Below are positions 20,607 to 32,673 of a stretch of DNA of 64,000 bases, piece by piece. Numbering within the stretch: position 1 is the stretch's first letter; each line of letters opens with the position of its first letter. Under the pieces are notes generated by a model. It was not told the origin of the DNA, made no database searches, and worked only from the letters and a program-made list of their open reading frames with translations. The translations under genes were made by a program, and so were the position numbers. Origin of the DNA: Adiantum capillus-veneris (taxonomy: Eukaryota; Streptophyta; Polypodiopsida; Polypodiales; Pteridaceae); contig CM043949.1 of assembly GCA_014529385.2 (NCBI GenBank), positions 111,269,977 to 111,333,976 of the forward strand, read 5' to 3'.

Positions 20607-22061
20607 ACTTGGCATGAACAATACTTTTGAAAGAGAGAGAATTTAGAGAACATGACAACAGTTGAGGACCGGATTTATGTGGAGCCGGTCCCCCCTCCAA
20701 TAGGCATTTGTATTATGATTTCTCCCATTAAGAGAGACTTGTTACAATACAGTCTTTGTGTTCCTTGTGACCTAGGTGATGCAATGAAGATGGAAAGCTT
20801 CATGCATCACAAACATAACATAAAATTGAAGAAAGCTTTAGCTATCCCAAGCCTCAGTCCCAAGACCTCAAACACCTTCGAAGGTGGAGAGAGCTAGCAG
20901 GGAATGAGGGTAGGGAAGAGGAAGAAGAAACATTTCGTAGGAGAAAGAATTAGTTCCTCACTTATCATAACTCTTGTTGCTAGCATACATAATAGCATAG
21001 TAATGAAGAAAAAGGAGATGGCAAGCTTAAGCATTGAAGCATGGCTCTTGGTTGGATTTGCACTCCATAGCCAAGAGTGTTGGTGTAGGCTCTCAACCTC
21101 TACTTGCTTGGAGAGGGAGCTCTTGCACTTTGCATAGCACACAATGAGAGTGTTTGTGAGTGTGTGTGGGTGAGTATACCCCCTAAGAAATCCCCTAGCT
21201 AGCTTGGGTCGACCCCGTAGCTCATGCTTGAAGCTCATTGGACCCCTCCAGACCTAGCCAATCATAAGCAGGAGGCATTACAAGCAGTAGGGGTAGCCTT
21301 GAGACAAGTGTCCCCCTTTCCCTTTTGAGAGAGAGAGCTAGATAAATGCTAAATCAATTAATTAAATCTCCTAAATTACTATTGGACCCCTTGGGTGGCC
21401 AACCAATAGGCTTCAGGCATCTCATGAAGGTAACATAGGTAGGGGCCTGACATGTGTCCTTGCTGCCTCTTCAAGCTTGGGCCTTCCTTGTGTGTGTGAG
21501 TGTGTGTTCTCTCTCTAGCCCCTAGGAAAAGGGCTCGCCCCCCCTCTTGTAGGGATCTTTTGACTTTTGGTGCTCAAGCACCTTAGTCATCAAGCATGAC
21601 TAAGCACTTCGACTAGGGTGTATTCCCACAAGCATCTCAGGCAAGCATGTCAAAGCACCTCGAGCACCTTAATCAAGTAGCAAGTCAAGCACCTCAAGCA
21701 TGTAGCAGATCAAGCACCTCAAGCACCTTAATCAAGCACCTCAAGCATGACAAGCACCTCGAGCTTGGGCCGGGTTCCCACCTCAAGCTCAGCCCTAGCT
21801 TACCTAAGGTCAAAGGACTTTTACACACATTATTGGAGGTCTTCAATGAAGCTAACCCTAAGGTCTTATGCTCCATTGGTTAGCCTTGCTCTTGATAGAC
21901 CATCTTCCATTTGGGCCCCTTTACTGTTGGCCCCGTGTTGAGATAGATCTATAAGCACATATCTATATCTTCACACTTGTTCCCGTTTATTCTCCCACAT
22001 TAAGTGATCAATTTAATATGAGAAAATCATTTGGGTTGGTTAGATATTAGATTTTATGACA
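20607..22061 (-). repeat. Element 2 5' LTR, truncated
   Basis: It starts about 130 bp inside the family LTR and ends with the family terminus GATTTTATGACA at 22061. The 81-codon antisense frame is intact at 20652-20897. Confidence 0.9.
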
Positions 22062-22187
22062 GGATTCTTGTTATTAAATGAAAATTTGTTTAGCAATTGA
22101 AATCAATAATATGAAGCTACGTATGTACGAGGATATAAAAAGTTGAGTGTTTTGGTGTATATATGTATAGAAATAAGTCGTCACTAG

Positions 22188-22189
<2 letters not shown>
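22062..22189. other. Flank of element 2, no gene seen
   Basis: The sequence resumes the pre-insertion DNA to the right of element 2. No coding signal is seen. Confidence 0.4.

Positions 22190-22268
<79 letters not shown>
22190..22268. repeat. (TA)n microsatellite
   Basis: About 79 bp of uninterrupted alternating T and A. A short (GT)n tract follows near 22300. Confidence 0.98.
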
Positions 22269-22271
<3 letters not shown>

Positions 22272-23421
22272 CATAGCTATAGGGAAGTTTGCATGCTTGT
22301 GTGTGTGTGTGTGTGTATTTGAGGCGTACTAGTTATTGGTGCAAGTAGCAAGAAGAGGTTGAATGATTAGATATGTAGAATAAGGATTATACAATACTAA
22401 CAAACCTTCATAGTCTAGAAAAATCCAATCAAGAAGGGAGTTGAAAAATTATTATGAGAAGAAGAAGGATATAAATTGTAGAAGAAGATGTAGGAGGGTT
22501 TTCATTCCCCTTTCATGTCTTCTCCATTTGTCCTAGGAATTGGACCCAAGAGGGCACATATAGCAGAAGATGGGAAGATGATATCAGAGGATTAACAAAG
22601 CTCTAAACTCTTCTAAAAGGGACTTTTAGAAGAAGAGAGAGTTTGAGAAGTTGGGCTTTCCACCAAATATGATGAATTAGAAGAAGAAGAAGAAAAGGAA
22701 GAAGCATAGAAAGATTCAAAAAAGTAAAAAAAAATCCCCATCTTTGTAACCTCATGGAAGGAATCTATCCCAAGACACATTCGTAATTAAGTAAGGGAAA
22801 ATCAAAGGTCTAATTGAAAATGAGGCTAAGTGAAAAGAAGAGGAGCCACGTAGAAGTAGCGATAGTCAACATGATACTAGCAATTGGGAGAGGCAAAATA
22901 GCTCCTTATGATAGAAAATTGGGAGAAAAGATCCTTTTCAGCCATGTATTCCTCAAATTTTAAATGCATGAGTTTCCCCTTATGTTATGGGAGATAGACA
23001 TAAGATACCAAAGCCTCACATAGTGGCCTCCCAAAATAGGTATTTCAAGGCTAAGATTGAGCATGTTGTTACTATGAAGATGAATGTAATTGGTGCAATT
23101 GTAAGTGGGCAGAAGAATAATGGAGCTACCTTGTGACTGCTTTGAAGTAGTGCTTAGTTTTGAAGGGTTGCCATATGCTAAGGGAAAATCATGCAATGGT
23201 GTGCAAGTATGCAAAAATTGCTACCGAAGGTAGCAATATTTGAAGGTATCCCCATCCTTCAAATAAACATGCATCACCTCAAGCTCTCTGAAGATATCAA
23301 GATTAAAGAGTTCCCTCACCAAGGTGCATCCTTGGGGGTTGTCACTACATTAAAAATGAGCCTATCACATGGGAGAAAACTTTACACATTGAATAGGGAA
23401 GTGTCCCTTTTATTGATAAAA

Positions 23422-23511
23422 TATTCATGGTTAAGGGGTTCTATAAATAGTCCTTGAATGCACATGATATATAAGTTTTACACATAGTGGCCCCCCTGAG
23501 GATGCATCAGG
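23422..23511 (+). repeat. Dispersed repeat, copy A (partner at 59795-59880)
   Basis: Both copies contain a sequence like AAGGGGTT-TA-AAA, then CCTTGAA(T/C)GCAC(A/G)TGATAT, then AGTTTTACACATAGTG and a C-rich stretch ending CTGA. They differ at many positions, so they are old copies of one family. Confidence 0.65.
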
Positions 23512-23731
23512 TGAGAGCATAGCAGAGGAGGGGAAGAGAGATGGGGAAGCATGGAGCTAGAGAGAGAGCATTGGATAGAAGGGGAAGCTAAAAAGGAGGG
23601 GCTAGCACTACCCAAGTCAAGAAACACCAGTGGTCGTCATGGAAGAGTTGTCGACCACCAAGCAAGAGAGAGATAAGTATGACTGCTTATCATTGTGGCC
23701 GATGGCAATAATGCTGAGGGGTGCGGGGGGG

Positions 23732-23747
23732 GAGAGAGAGAGAGAGA

Positions 23748-23784
<37 letters not shown>
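23732..23784. repeat. (GA)n running into a long G run
   Basis: A short GA array is followed by about 35 G residues. A very similar GA-to-G arrangement is at 24007-24042. Confidence 0.95.
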
Positions 23785-23785
<1 letters not shown>

Positions 23786-24006
23786 GCCATCATCTGATCA
23801 TCATCTTGCACTCCCTCCCTTGTTACCTTCAGAAGAAACCAAAGATTTTTGGAAGACTTTCATTTTTTCCTTTTTATATAAAAAGTTTCTACCTTGTTAT
23901 TACTTCATCCTCTCACCATATCCTTAAAGAGATTCAAAGAGCTTTATAGAGAGAGAAGAAGAAGGTTGTTTTCTTAGTTTTAAGGAGAAAAAAAAGACAC
24001 TCATTG

Positions 24007-24042
24007 AGAGAGAGAGAGAGAGGGGCGGGGGGGGGGGGGGGG
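24007..24042. repeat. (GA)n running into a G run
   Basis: GA repeats are followed by GGGGC and about 17 G residues. Confidence 0.95.
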
Positions 24043-25215
24043 GCATGCTCTCCAAATATCACATATCCTGGTTTGTAGTGTAAAATTTCAAGTTAAAAAT
24101 GGGGAAAAGAAGTCCCTAGTCGTCACTTCCTTGGACCTTGATTTTCAAGGTCAATAAAGTGGGCATATGTCAAACACTGCTCTCCAAGACTTGCCAAATA
24201 AAAAATCCTAGCATAAGAAAATATGGGCTTGCTTAAAGTCTACCAATTTTTAGTTGAAAAGTAACAAGAACTTAAGCACGGAATGGTATTTTATGACAAG
24301 TGTAAAAATTTACCCACTTTCTTCAAGGCAATCCTGGAAGTCCTTAGTTGAGACAGAGTTTGATCTCAGTGAGATCTCAATGAAATAGTTAGTAGATTAT
24401 GGGTGTCAAATAGTGCTTAGAGAGCAGTTTTTCTAGATTCATTGCGGATCATTAGTGATTGCCAAGGGAGCCTTTAGTGGCTTGTTATATCCTTTGCATG
24501 TATCTTACGTACAAGATGACATAGTCTTGGTTTTGTTGCTGGCATGTATTGAGTGACAGATGAGACATGTCTCCTTCACAAGTGAGCTCCAGTATGATCA
24601 AGAGATAGAGCATGTAGCTATCCAAGACATGTCAGTGTTCTCTATAGAGATAGAGGTAAATAAGAAATCTAGTGAGACACATTAGGTGTTGTTAGAGTTT
24701 GTGCAGATAGAGGTAGAGCAGGTCTACTCCCTAGAGATAGAGGCACAGATGACGGACATGGAGATCTTTGATATGCTCATGCTAGAGGCTGGTGAGTTGA
24801 TGCCATGACACATAGTTCCACCTACAGATGAGAGGGATGTAGCCATCCCAATGTTAGTGATGTCACTTTGCATAGATTTTGTCAGCATTTGAGTGTCTCA
24901 CATATGACCTACTTGTGGAAAATTCCGAACCTAGAAAATGCAGTAGGAGCATTTGCAGTAGGAATTGTCAGCGTACAGTGATTGACACTAGCATGATGCA
25001 TTGTGGAGTTACATAGACCTTACAAAGTTGTCTGTGGGATTTACATGCAGGCTCTAGCATGTATATGCACGCTTGTCTATTACTAGAGCCGATAAAGCTG
25101 CATGTAGATCAAGGGAGCAAGATAGTGGGTGTAGATTGAGAGAGTATCTCACTTGTTTTCTTATACATACTAGTAGTTTAGCTAGTAGGAACCACTTATT
25201 GGAACATTCACCTTT

Positions 25216-25240
25216 AAGTGGGAGGTTGTTAGGGTAAAGG
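25216..25240 (+). other. Polypurine tract and LTR-like start
   Basis: AAGTGGGAGG is followed by TTGTTAGGGTAAAGG, the same arrangement as a plant copia polypurine tract next to a 3' LTR. The supposed LTR is interrupted within about 80 bp by the end of the minus-strand LINE. Confidence 0.5.
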
Positions 25241-25544
25241 TGACGTGCCTTTTCCCAGGGCTAGACATCCAATGTCTGGCTTCGCATTACCCATGCTTTC
25301 ATTATTCTTTTTTTCCAAGAAAAAGATCCTTCTATTAGTTAATGAAACTACCCATAGGGCTTCAACCACCTCTTTGAGAGAGGGCTACAACAACCATGAT
25401 GGGGAGACTCTCCCAATGAAAAAACACCATCTGTACAATGAGACTAAATCAAGAAATGGGAGGAGTGAAAAGCCACAGAGGTGGATGGTAGTGCCATCTG
25501 AGTACACCCTGGACCATGGTGAAAAAAGGCCCAGGATGCCAGAG

Positions 25545-28500
25545 TCAAAGGAAAGCCTCTCTATGCTCCCACATGCGGTCGGAGCTGCCATGGAGTCTCT
25601 CGAGCTGTCCTCTGAGAGTGTGGATCAGCTCTAGCCAAAGATCGCAAACACTCTCTGCTGGTGGTACAGGGCGAGCCTCAAAGATACGGAAGCAACAGGC
25701 CCGCCAGATGAACCAGAGTGTCAGGCCACTATTGAGATGCCAGCACTGCTCTCTCACTCTACACCACTCTTGTGGAGTAAGCTCTGTGGCAGGCTGGAGT
25801 GTAGGTTGTCCCCCCTGCATCACTATCATCCTGCTGGTGGTAGATAGCTCAAAACTGAAGTGCCAGGCCCGTGAGAGTGGACCAAGCAGCTGCCCCCCAA
25901 GTGTAATGTCGAGTCGTGGAAAGAGAAAGCATCAGTCAAAGAATACGAATCCACACATAATGTGCCAAAGGACAGTCCCAAAGACAATGACGCTGACTCT
26001 CCACAAGATGGTCACAAGCTGCACATGCGGCCGATAGACCACTATGCACAAGCCAGCACCCAACTACTATAGCTCTGTGTGCGACCAGCCATTAAAACAG
26101 AGTGACTCACCTCGGCTGTCTAGAGCCCCACAACCTCTCCCAAAAAGCTACCCTACCAATGAGGTGCTACAGCAGGGAGAGCCTCTCTCTGTGCTGCCAA
26201 TATGTGACATCCCAGTCGAACAATGTACTCAAAGAAAGGGACACTTGGGTGGTCTGCAGAAGAGAAAGGGTCCCGCCAAAGCCACTCTCTAGGATGCCAT
26301 TGTACTCGTGCCAGTGGACACCACTCCCAAGCCCACAATCTCCAATGTCCAGTCTCAAGAGCTGCTGGGTCATAATCGATGACACAAGTCCTCCCACAGA
26401 TGCCCACCACCTCGATCCTTTGAAAATAACACTCTACCACCTGTAGGGACTCTACTGCAACTCGCTGTAAGTGTCCCTCACCTTGTAACTCAAAAAATAG
26501 GGAGGGAACAATCTCTGAGAAAGCCTGAACTGAGATGAGAACCTCTAGTTGCGTGAAGGATCCCATCCATCTGGGCGCTGCTGGCTTGAGAGGTGTGAGC
26601 CACTCAAGTGGTACTGCCTCTGAGATGTCCTGGCACATGCTCTACACCCCTCTCATGCCCTGTACTGAAAGCCCTGCACCTCCTTTGACAAGCCTAAAAA
26701 TTGTAACTAGTCACCTAAAGAGTGTGTTGGACCCGCTTCCATGGGACCCCAGGAAACATGAGGCCGACTATCAACCAAGTGGTCTCTCTGAGTGCTAACC
26801 ATGGGGTTCCAAACAAGGGGCTATCACAGACGCTTCTCCATGCAATTAGGTTGCCGCTGCTCCAGGCCTCACCACAAATGCTCCCAAGATTGAAACAAAC
26901 TCAGAGCGAAGCGGTCCTCCAGTCTCCTACTCAAACCAACTCTGCGCATCTTTGTGAAGATCCATTTGGTCGAAGGCCGCCAGAGGCCTCCTGCCTGAGG
27001 CACCCTAGCACAAAGCCGATATAGCAAGAACTCCTTCCAGGGCTCTTCACCTGGAAGAATTTCTCTGACAATGAGCTTCCCGAGAAGGGATCTGCTCTGT
27101 TGTGCTGGATCTATGCTCCCAAGCCCTCCCTTTGAACAAGGAAGAGTGATGACCTGCCAAGCCACTTTGGCCCGGGCTATCTGAGTGTCATGCCCTGACC
27201 AAAGGAATTTCTTGATCGCCTCTCTACCTAGATGATACAAGAACTTGAGAAGATCCAGCAAGAAGTGATGTACCACATAGTCGCCAACAACACCTAGTTG
27301 GATACTACAACTTTGCCAGCCAAAGAAAGTCGTGCGGAGCTCCAAATGTAACAACTTCCTCCTGATAGATAGGAGGAGGAGAGCAATCTACTAATCAAGA
27401 GACAAGTTCAGACCAACCTGACAACCAAAGTACCAAACTGCAGTCCATGGGGGAATCCACCTGAAACCCTCACTTGGCATCCAATCGGGCATAGAGGCAC
27501 TACCAACCGAGAAAGCCATTGTCTTTCTCTAGTTGATCAGTGATCCAGATGCACAACAAAAGATCTCTAGAGCTTGCTCACACCTGTGAAGGTTGGCCTC
27601 CTTGCCATCCAAGTACAAGGCTGAGTCGTGAGCAAACTTAGTGTCCAATAGCTCATCTCCCCAAATAGGGAGTGCTAAGCCCCGTAAACCAACCTATTGC
27701 GACACCAAAAACCTACTCATCACCTCAACATAGAATAGAAAGAGGAAGGGGGCAAGAGGGCAGCCATGTCTGACCAAACGTGTGAGCATGAAATGATCAC
27801 CTCTACCTCCTTACAAAAGTACCTGACTATGTGCCCGTCTCTGTACAAATATGACACCCCTTTGATCCAAGCATCTGAGAAGCCCATCCTGCGTAGAGTG
27901 CCCTCCTGAAAGTCCCAGTCAACTCTGTTGTAGGTCTTCTCAAAATCGAGAAGAAGAATCACCAGATACTCACCAGATACGATAGGGCAGGAGCCTCCCA
28001 AAAACTAAAGATGTTGTCAAGGATACTGTGCTCCTTGACAAAACTTGTATGAGTCCCATGTATAAGGCTCTCTAGAAGTGGTTGGATCCTCAAACTCAGA
28101 GCCTTGGCAAGAATTTTGTAGGCTGAGTTGAGGATGGTGATGGGCCACCACTGTCGAATCTCATCCAAGGAGCCACCCTTCTTGGGAATGAAGTAGATTA
28201 GACCCTCACTCATGCTCTCAGGCATATTTCCTATGTGCAAGATGTATTGAAAAGCACTACAGAGATCTGAGCCAAGCAAGTCCCAATACTCCAAGAAAAA
28301 ACTGGGAGTCAAGACATCCTCACCTGGACAACTACCATGGGGGAGTGCACTAAGAGCCCTGTGCAACTCCTCAAGCTGAAGTGGTAACTCAAGCCTCTGA
28401 TGCATCTCCTCAATCACAAGGCAAGGCATCTGTGCCCACACCTTCTCCCAGCATGCATCCTGACGCTCTAACTGAAACTCTACAAATAGTAACTAACGAT

Positions 28501-29777
28501 AAAAGTCAGTAGCAATTGCACACATGTCCTCTGGCTCAGAAGCAACTGACCCGTCGGGCCTCATCAACTGACTGACCTTGGTATGCGTATGTCGAGGTCC
28601 CACTACCTTGAAGAAAGCACCAGTCACTTTTTCACCCACTTGCATCCAGTGAGATGCTTCTCGATGGAAAGCAAACTCATGGTGCAGCTCCTTTGTGCTA
28701 ACAAGATCCTAGCGAGCCTACTGTAACTGCTCCTCCAACCAAGGACTGCCTGGACTTTGCTCCTGCATCCTCTGCAAGGAAGAAACACCCTTTCTAAGAC
28801 TCTGCTCCTCCTCTCTCACTGCAACCAGGCAAGCCAAAGACTCCTAGAGAAAGAAACGACTAAATTGAGCTAGTCCTGAGGCCACTCTATCAGCAGGAGA
28901 ATCATGCATGTCCAAGCTCTCTATCTAAAGAGCCTCCACTCACTCTCTGAGTGTAGAGTCCAACAAGACACTCTCAGGGATATGAAGCATCGTGCTCCCC
29001 CTCCTCTGTCTATTTTCCACTTTGAGGTTCACTGGTGCATGGTACAAGAAGGAAGTCCCTGCTAGAATGCCAATTGTCCCACCTAGGTCACAGAAATGAT
29101 CACTAGTGTAGAAGCGATCTATCGGTGATAGATTCACTCCTCCCACTCTACGATCCAAACGCGAGAAGGATGGATAGGCTGTCTAGGGGCCTCACAAAGC
29201 TAGAGTGCTGCCACACATCCGAAACCCTCAGAGTCATACAAAACATCTCCCAAGGTGCCAACTCAACTCCATGCATAGTAGCATGGCTACCACCAATCCT
29301 ATCAAAAGGGTCCTTCAACATGTTGAAGTCACCCCCTATGCACCACTGCTCTGCATACAGCAGAGACTCAACAATCTGTGACCAAAACTTTGCTCGTGCA
29401 CTCACCACATTCGGTGCATATATGTTCACGAAGCCCACAAGGCAACCTTGAACCTGCATAGTGATCCACTGAGCCCTGCCTAGCACAATAATCCCTCCAC
29501 CCACAATGGCCTCCTGCAAAGAATCCAGAATAGTCATACATACCCCACCTTGGATACCTCCAGGTCCAAAAGCAGTTGACCAAAAAGTATCATATCATTC
29601 ACGCAAGAGTTGACCACATCCTCTAATGCGGCTCTCACATAGATGATGCTCATGTAGCATAAGGAGATCAATCTTTCCTCCCACAAGGCAACATTGAAGC
29701 TCCTGATGCAGTCGCCCCCTCTCAAGTTGAAACTGGAGCCCACCTAATCCCTACAAGTTCCATGAGATGATCCTCAT
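25545..29777 (-). pseudogene. LINE ORF2: endonuclease, reverse transcriptase, C-terminal zf-RVT region
   Basis: The minus-strand frame opens at 29777 with MRIISWNL, the usual start of a plant LINE apurinic endonuclease, and then meets a stop. Downstream pieces keep NIYAPNV, IGGDFNMLKDP (about 29340) and YHAPV in place of SDHAPV, so the last endonuclease Asp is lost. Reverse transcriptase pieces follow: IPKKGGSLDEIRQWWPIT (28441-27959), LLDFEKTYNRVDWDF (about 27940) and HGCPLAPFLF (about 27750). FAHD, near 27626-27637, stands where a catalytic FADD is expected. The zf-RVT-like region with GGLGSIDPAQQSRSLLGKL is at 27354-26869. A Trp-rich C-terminal part (LTLWFIWRACCFRIFEA) ends near 25545. At least six frame or stop breaks are visible. 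Confidence 0.85.
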
Positions 29778-29985
29778 GGCGAGCGAGGGAGAACAGATGC
29801 TGCCGCAGTAGCTAAACGTGCTATCTTTGAGGCTAGCTTGGATGGGGAGTAATCCGCATTCGAGCGTCCTCTAGATAGACATGACTACAAAGAGTGCCTG
29901 GCCCAAGCCCAAGTAGAGCGAGCCGTGCGTAAAGCAACCTCCTCTATCCAAGAGTCCTCATGAATGTGTACATAGCATGGCGGCA

Positions 29986-31560
29986 CTACGTATCAACAAA
30001 GAAGTGAACCACAATGTGTCTACATCCTGCTACATCTGGAGGGGTCACAACAAACTTGGCCAATGGCCACAGAGTATGAAGCATGTTTGTAATTCCTAGG
30101 TCTCTCATGTGGTGAGATAACTCTAGGGCCTGTGTCTGGAGCCACTCCAACATTGAGTTGAGAGTCCACTCAGGTTGGTCCCTACCGCAAAGGGGAAAAG
30201 AGAAGCCAAACATTGAGTCCAAGGTCTCTATGCCCCTAGCTGCAAGGAATAGAACATAATCCCTAGAGCAGGCTGCCTCAAGGTCTGATGAGAAGTCGCC
30301 GAGAAAGCGTGTAAAGTCATAGGCAAAGAAGTCCCATCGGTGTTGAATGTTGAAGCTCGTTAGACCACAAGGGACTGCTACAAAGGGAGATGTCTGTACC
30401 TGTAGAGGGGGTCGCAAGAAAGGTTGTTCCTCTCTCGCCAAGCGACTCGTGGCAAAGGCGCTGCCAAGAGATCTCCTAGAAGCCAGGGATGGCCCTGCCC
30501 CTTGGGTCGACTGTGGAACTGGAGCGGGAGGGGGGGGGGGGGGGGGGTAGGATCAAGAGGAGATGGGGGAGAAGAGGGGAAAGGGGGATCAATAAAGGTA
30601 GAGGGGCAAGGAGGAGAGGTGGTGGGAGCAGGAGGCGGGGGAGGGGCTGATGAGGAGGGGGGGAACTCGGGGGGAGGGGGGACTATTGACGGTGAAGCTG
30701 AGGTGGGGGCTAGAGCAGGGACCTCTTCCTGCTCAAGAAGACAGAATCGGTTCCCCATGGGAACCCACTACTACTGGGCAGGCACCTGAGGACCACTTTG
30801 AGTGCAAGGCTGTCACTGTGGCCCCTGCCGTCGTCCACCACAAACCTGCTGCCATCCCTCCTCCACTGGAGCCCCACGCTCAGAGGGTGGCTCTGCCTGT
30901 GTGCTCTGTGTCTCTGCCTGTGGCTACTGGCCATTCCTTATAGGCTGGGGTTGGGCCTGTGGTGTAGGTCGGGGACTCCTCCGTGGATAAGACTTCGCAA
31001 CATGGCCCATCTGTTGACAAATGAAGCACTAATTCGTGAGGCCCAAATAATCCCGGTCTGTCTAAACCAACCCCCACTCACCCGAGGAATTAGGATGACC
31101 TTTGGAAGAGTGTGAGTATCCCTAACCAGAACGCAAACTGAGGGAATGCCAGCCGCCTTGGGAGCTACTAAGACTGCCGTTGAAGGTGTCTCCAAGATAG
31201 TCCCAATCATTGAGCCTATCCTGGACAAAAGTGGTAGTTACTCTCTCCACAAACCAGGAAAGCAGACGAAGATGGGAATGACTTCCTCCTCTACCAAAAC
31301 ATCTGAAGCAGGGTCAAAACCATGTCTCCAGTGTCAAAAGTGGGCTCGAACTACTCGGATGGTCAAGGGACTCATGGTGATGATCTTAGACGCCATCTTG
31401 GAGGTCTCAAACTTGATATGATAGTAGCCTTGTCCGAGGATCTGAACGTCCAAGATCTTGCCCACCTCTGCAATAAGGCGGCCTCAAGAAGATCACGCAG
31501 CTCTCCTCTGTTGGGTCTGGTGTCAAGAATCTTGCAGATGACGAAGGTCGCATGGACGTT
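29986..31560 (-). pseudogene. LINE ORF1: DUF4283, zinc knuckle, proline-rich tail
   Basis: Read on the minus strand across frame changes, the stretch 31490-31320 gives EVGKILDVQILGQGYYHIKF followed by IITMSPLTIRVVRAHF, a DUF4283 pattern found in plant LINE ORF1 proteins. A FPGLWRE segment precedes 31228. A knuckle of the form CFICQQMGHVAKSYP lies at 31028-30983, with Tyr in place of the final Cys. A stretch of about 100 residues very rich in Pro and Ser is at 30758-30440. It is followed by 30441-29986, about 150 residues of unknown type with a normal composition. ORF1 proteins coat the LINE RNA. The long G/C runs on the plus strand near 30525-30547 come from the proline codons. Confidence 0.7.
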
Positions 31561-31570
31561 TCAATGACTA

Positions 31571-32574
31571 TTGGCCCTATACGGGTGAAGGCTTGACTAG
31601 TGGCTTAGTAGGGCACCCCCCGTATAACCATTCTTGCATCATGATGAGAATCTAGTCTCCTTTTTTTCAAGTGATCAAGGGACTCGCTCACTTTAACTCT
31701 TAAAGAGGGATGCTAGTGTCTACTAGAGTTTATAGAAAAATGGGTCTAGTGTATTTTTAACTAGCTAAACTTGCAAAATAAGTGGCTTTACATAGCGAAC
31801 CTTAAGCGGCTTTACACAGCCAACTCTTAGCGGCCAAACCAAAATCCACTAACCTTAAGCAGCTAGCACTTAGCAAATTGTTTAGAGTGGTTGCTCTAAG
31901 TGGCCGAACCATAAATTGGAAACTCTAAGCGGCTAACCCTAAGAAAATTGAAACCACCAAACTAACTCAAAACCTAAATCTAACCAAAATATTAATCCTA
32001 AAGTAAGATGAAACATAATTGCATTTGACGCGCAATGTAAAGTTTAAACTTAAAATTTAAAATTAATACTAAATATAAACATAGACTTATAGTTTAAACT
32101 TAACTTTAAACTACAAATATAAATTTAAAATTTCAATCTAAATGAAATTTAAAAACGTGAATCTAACACTTAAATTTAAATTCAAAATCTAAACCCTAAA
32201 TTTAAATTCAGTTTTTACACTTAGCTAAGTTGATAACAAAAAATCTAAACCTTATATTTAAACATAAAAATTTGATAAATTTAAATATTATAATCTAAAT
32301 TTAAATTAAGACTGTAAATTTACATTGATATTCAAACAATTACAATTAATTAACAGAAAGTCATTAAAATCATTCATATTTTAATTAATCTTCCTAACAA
32401 TTACTTGAAAAAAGATAATTTTATTTTAATTTTGTGTGCATATGTGCTTGTGTTTGTTTGTGTGTATGCATTGTACATTAGATCTATAGTGATTTTGTGT
32501 ATTTTTGCGTCTCTTTTTGTGTGTAGATCTATAATGTATGTACGTGTGTGTTATTTTATACACAAATGCACATC

Positions 32575-32577
<3 letters not shown>
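31571..32577. other. No gene seen; TAAGCGG repeats and very AT-rich part
   Basis: Near 31775-31935 short units such as TAAGCGGCTTTACA, TTAGCGGCCAAACC and CTAAGCGGCTAACC recur irregularly. From about 31940 to 32400 the sequence is extremely A/T-rich and built from AAATTTAAA-like words. No protein is supported. Confidence 0.5.

Positions 32578-32668
<91 letters not shown>
32578..32668. repeat. (GA)n microsatellite, ~90 bp
   Basis: An uninterrupted GA array. Open frames through it, giving Arg-Glu repeats, are artefacts of the repeat. Confidence 0.98.

Positions 32669-32673
<5 letters not shown>

Larger units (their letters stand above)
7030..22061 (-). mobile_element. Chromovirus element 2 (Ty3/gypsy), deleted and nested
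   Basis: A minus-strand LTR retrotransposon is bounded by TGTAATG at 7030 and ATGACA at 22061. Flanking bases are GGCTT (7025-7029) and GGATT (22062-22066), a 5-bp target duplication with one mismatch. The plus-strand element 1 is inserted at 8740-17558 within its 3' untranslated region. After removing that insert, the order on the minus strand is a truncated 5' LTR, a truncated pol, a 3' untranslated region and a 3' LTR. The last part of the LTR, the primer site, leader, gag, protease and the first part of reverse transcriptase are deleted. Confidence 0.9.
22269..25215. other. Non-coding, purine-rich; old transposon internal region?
   Basis: There is no recognisable protein. The stretch is rich in GAAGAAG and AGAGAT motifs. 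A segment at 23422-23511 is related to 59795-59880. The right end leads into a polypurine tract and LTR-like start at 25216-25227, so at least the last part may be the internal region of an LTR element whose genes have decayed or were never present. Confidence 0.4.
25309..31570 (-). mobile_element. Decayed L1-type LINE, near full length
   Basis: A minus-strand non-LTR retrotransposon has two recognisable coding parts. ORF1 lies at about 31560-29986 and ORF2 at about 29777-25545, in the usual order. A short T run on the plus strand at 25308-25314 could be the remains of the poly(A) tail, but the exact ends and target duplications could not be fixed. Both ORFs are broken by many stops and frame changes, so this is an old copy. 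Confidence 0.85.

Noticed and set aside
22074-22274. Open frame of alternating Ile and Tyr
   Set aside because: It is a translation of the (TA)n tract.
25245-27024. Plus-strand frames of 80-170 codons
   Set aside because: They are antisense to recognisable LINE ORF2 segments on the minus strand and have no family resemblance.
30347-31115. Several plus-strand open frames, some Gly-rich
   Set aside because: They are the opposite strand of the proline-rich part and zinc knuckle of the minus-strand LINE ORF1.
32180-32210. CTAAACCCTAAA, a telomere-like word
   Set aside because: It occurs once within AT-rich sequence and does not form a TTTAGGG array.
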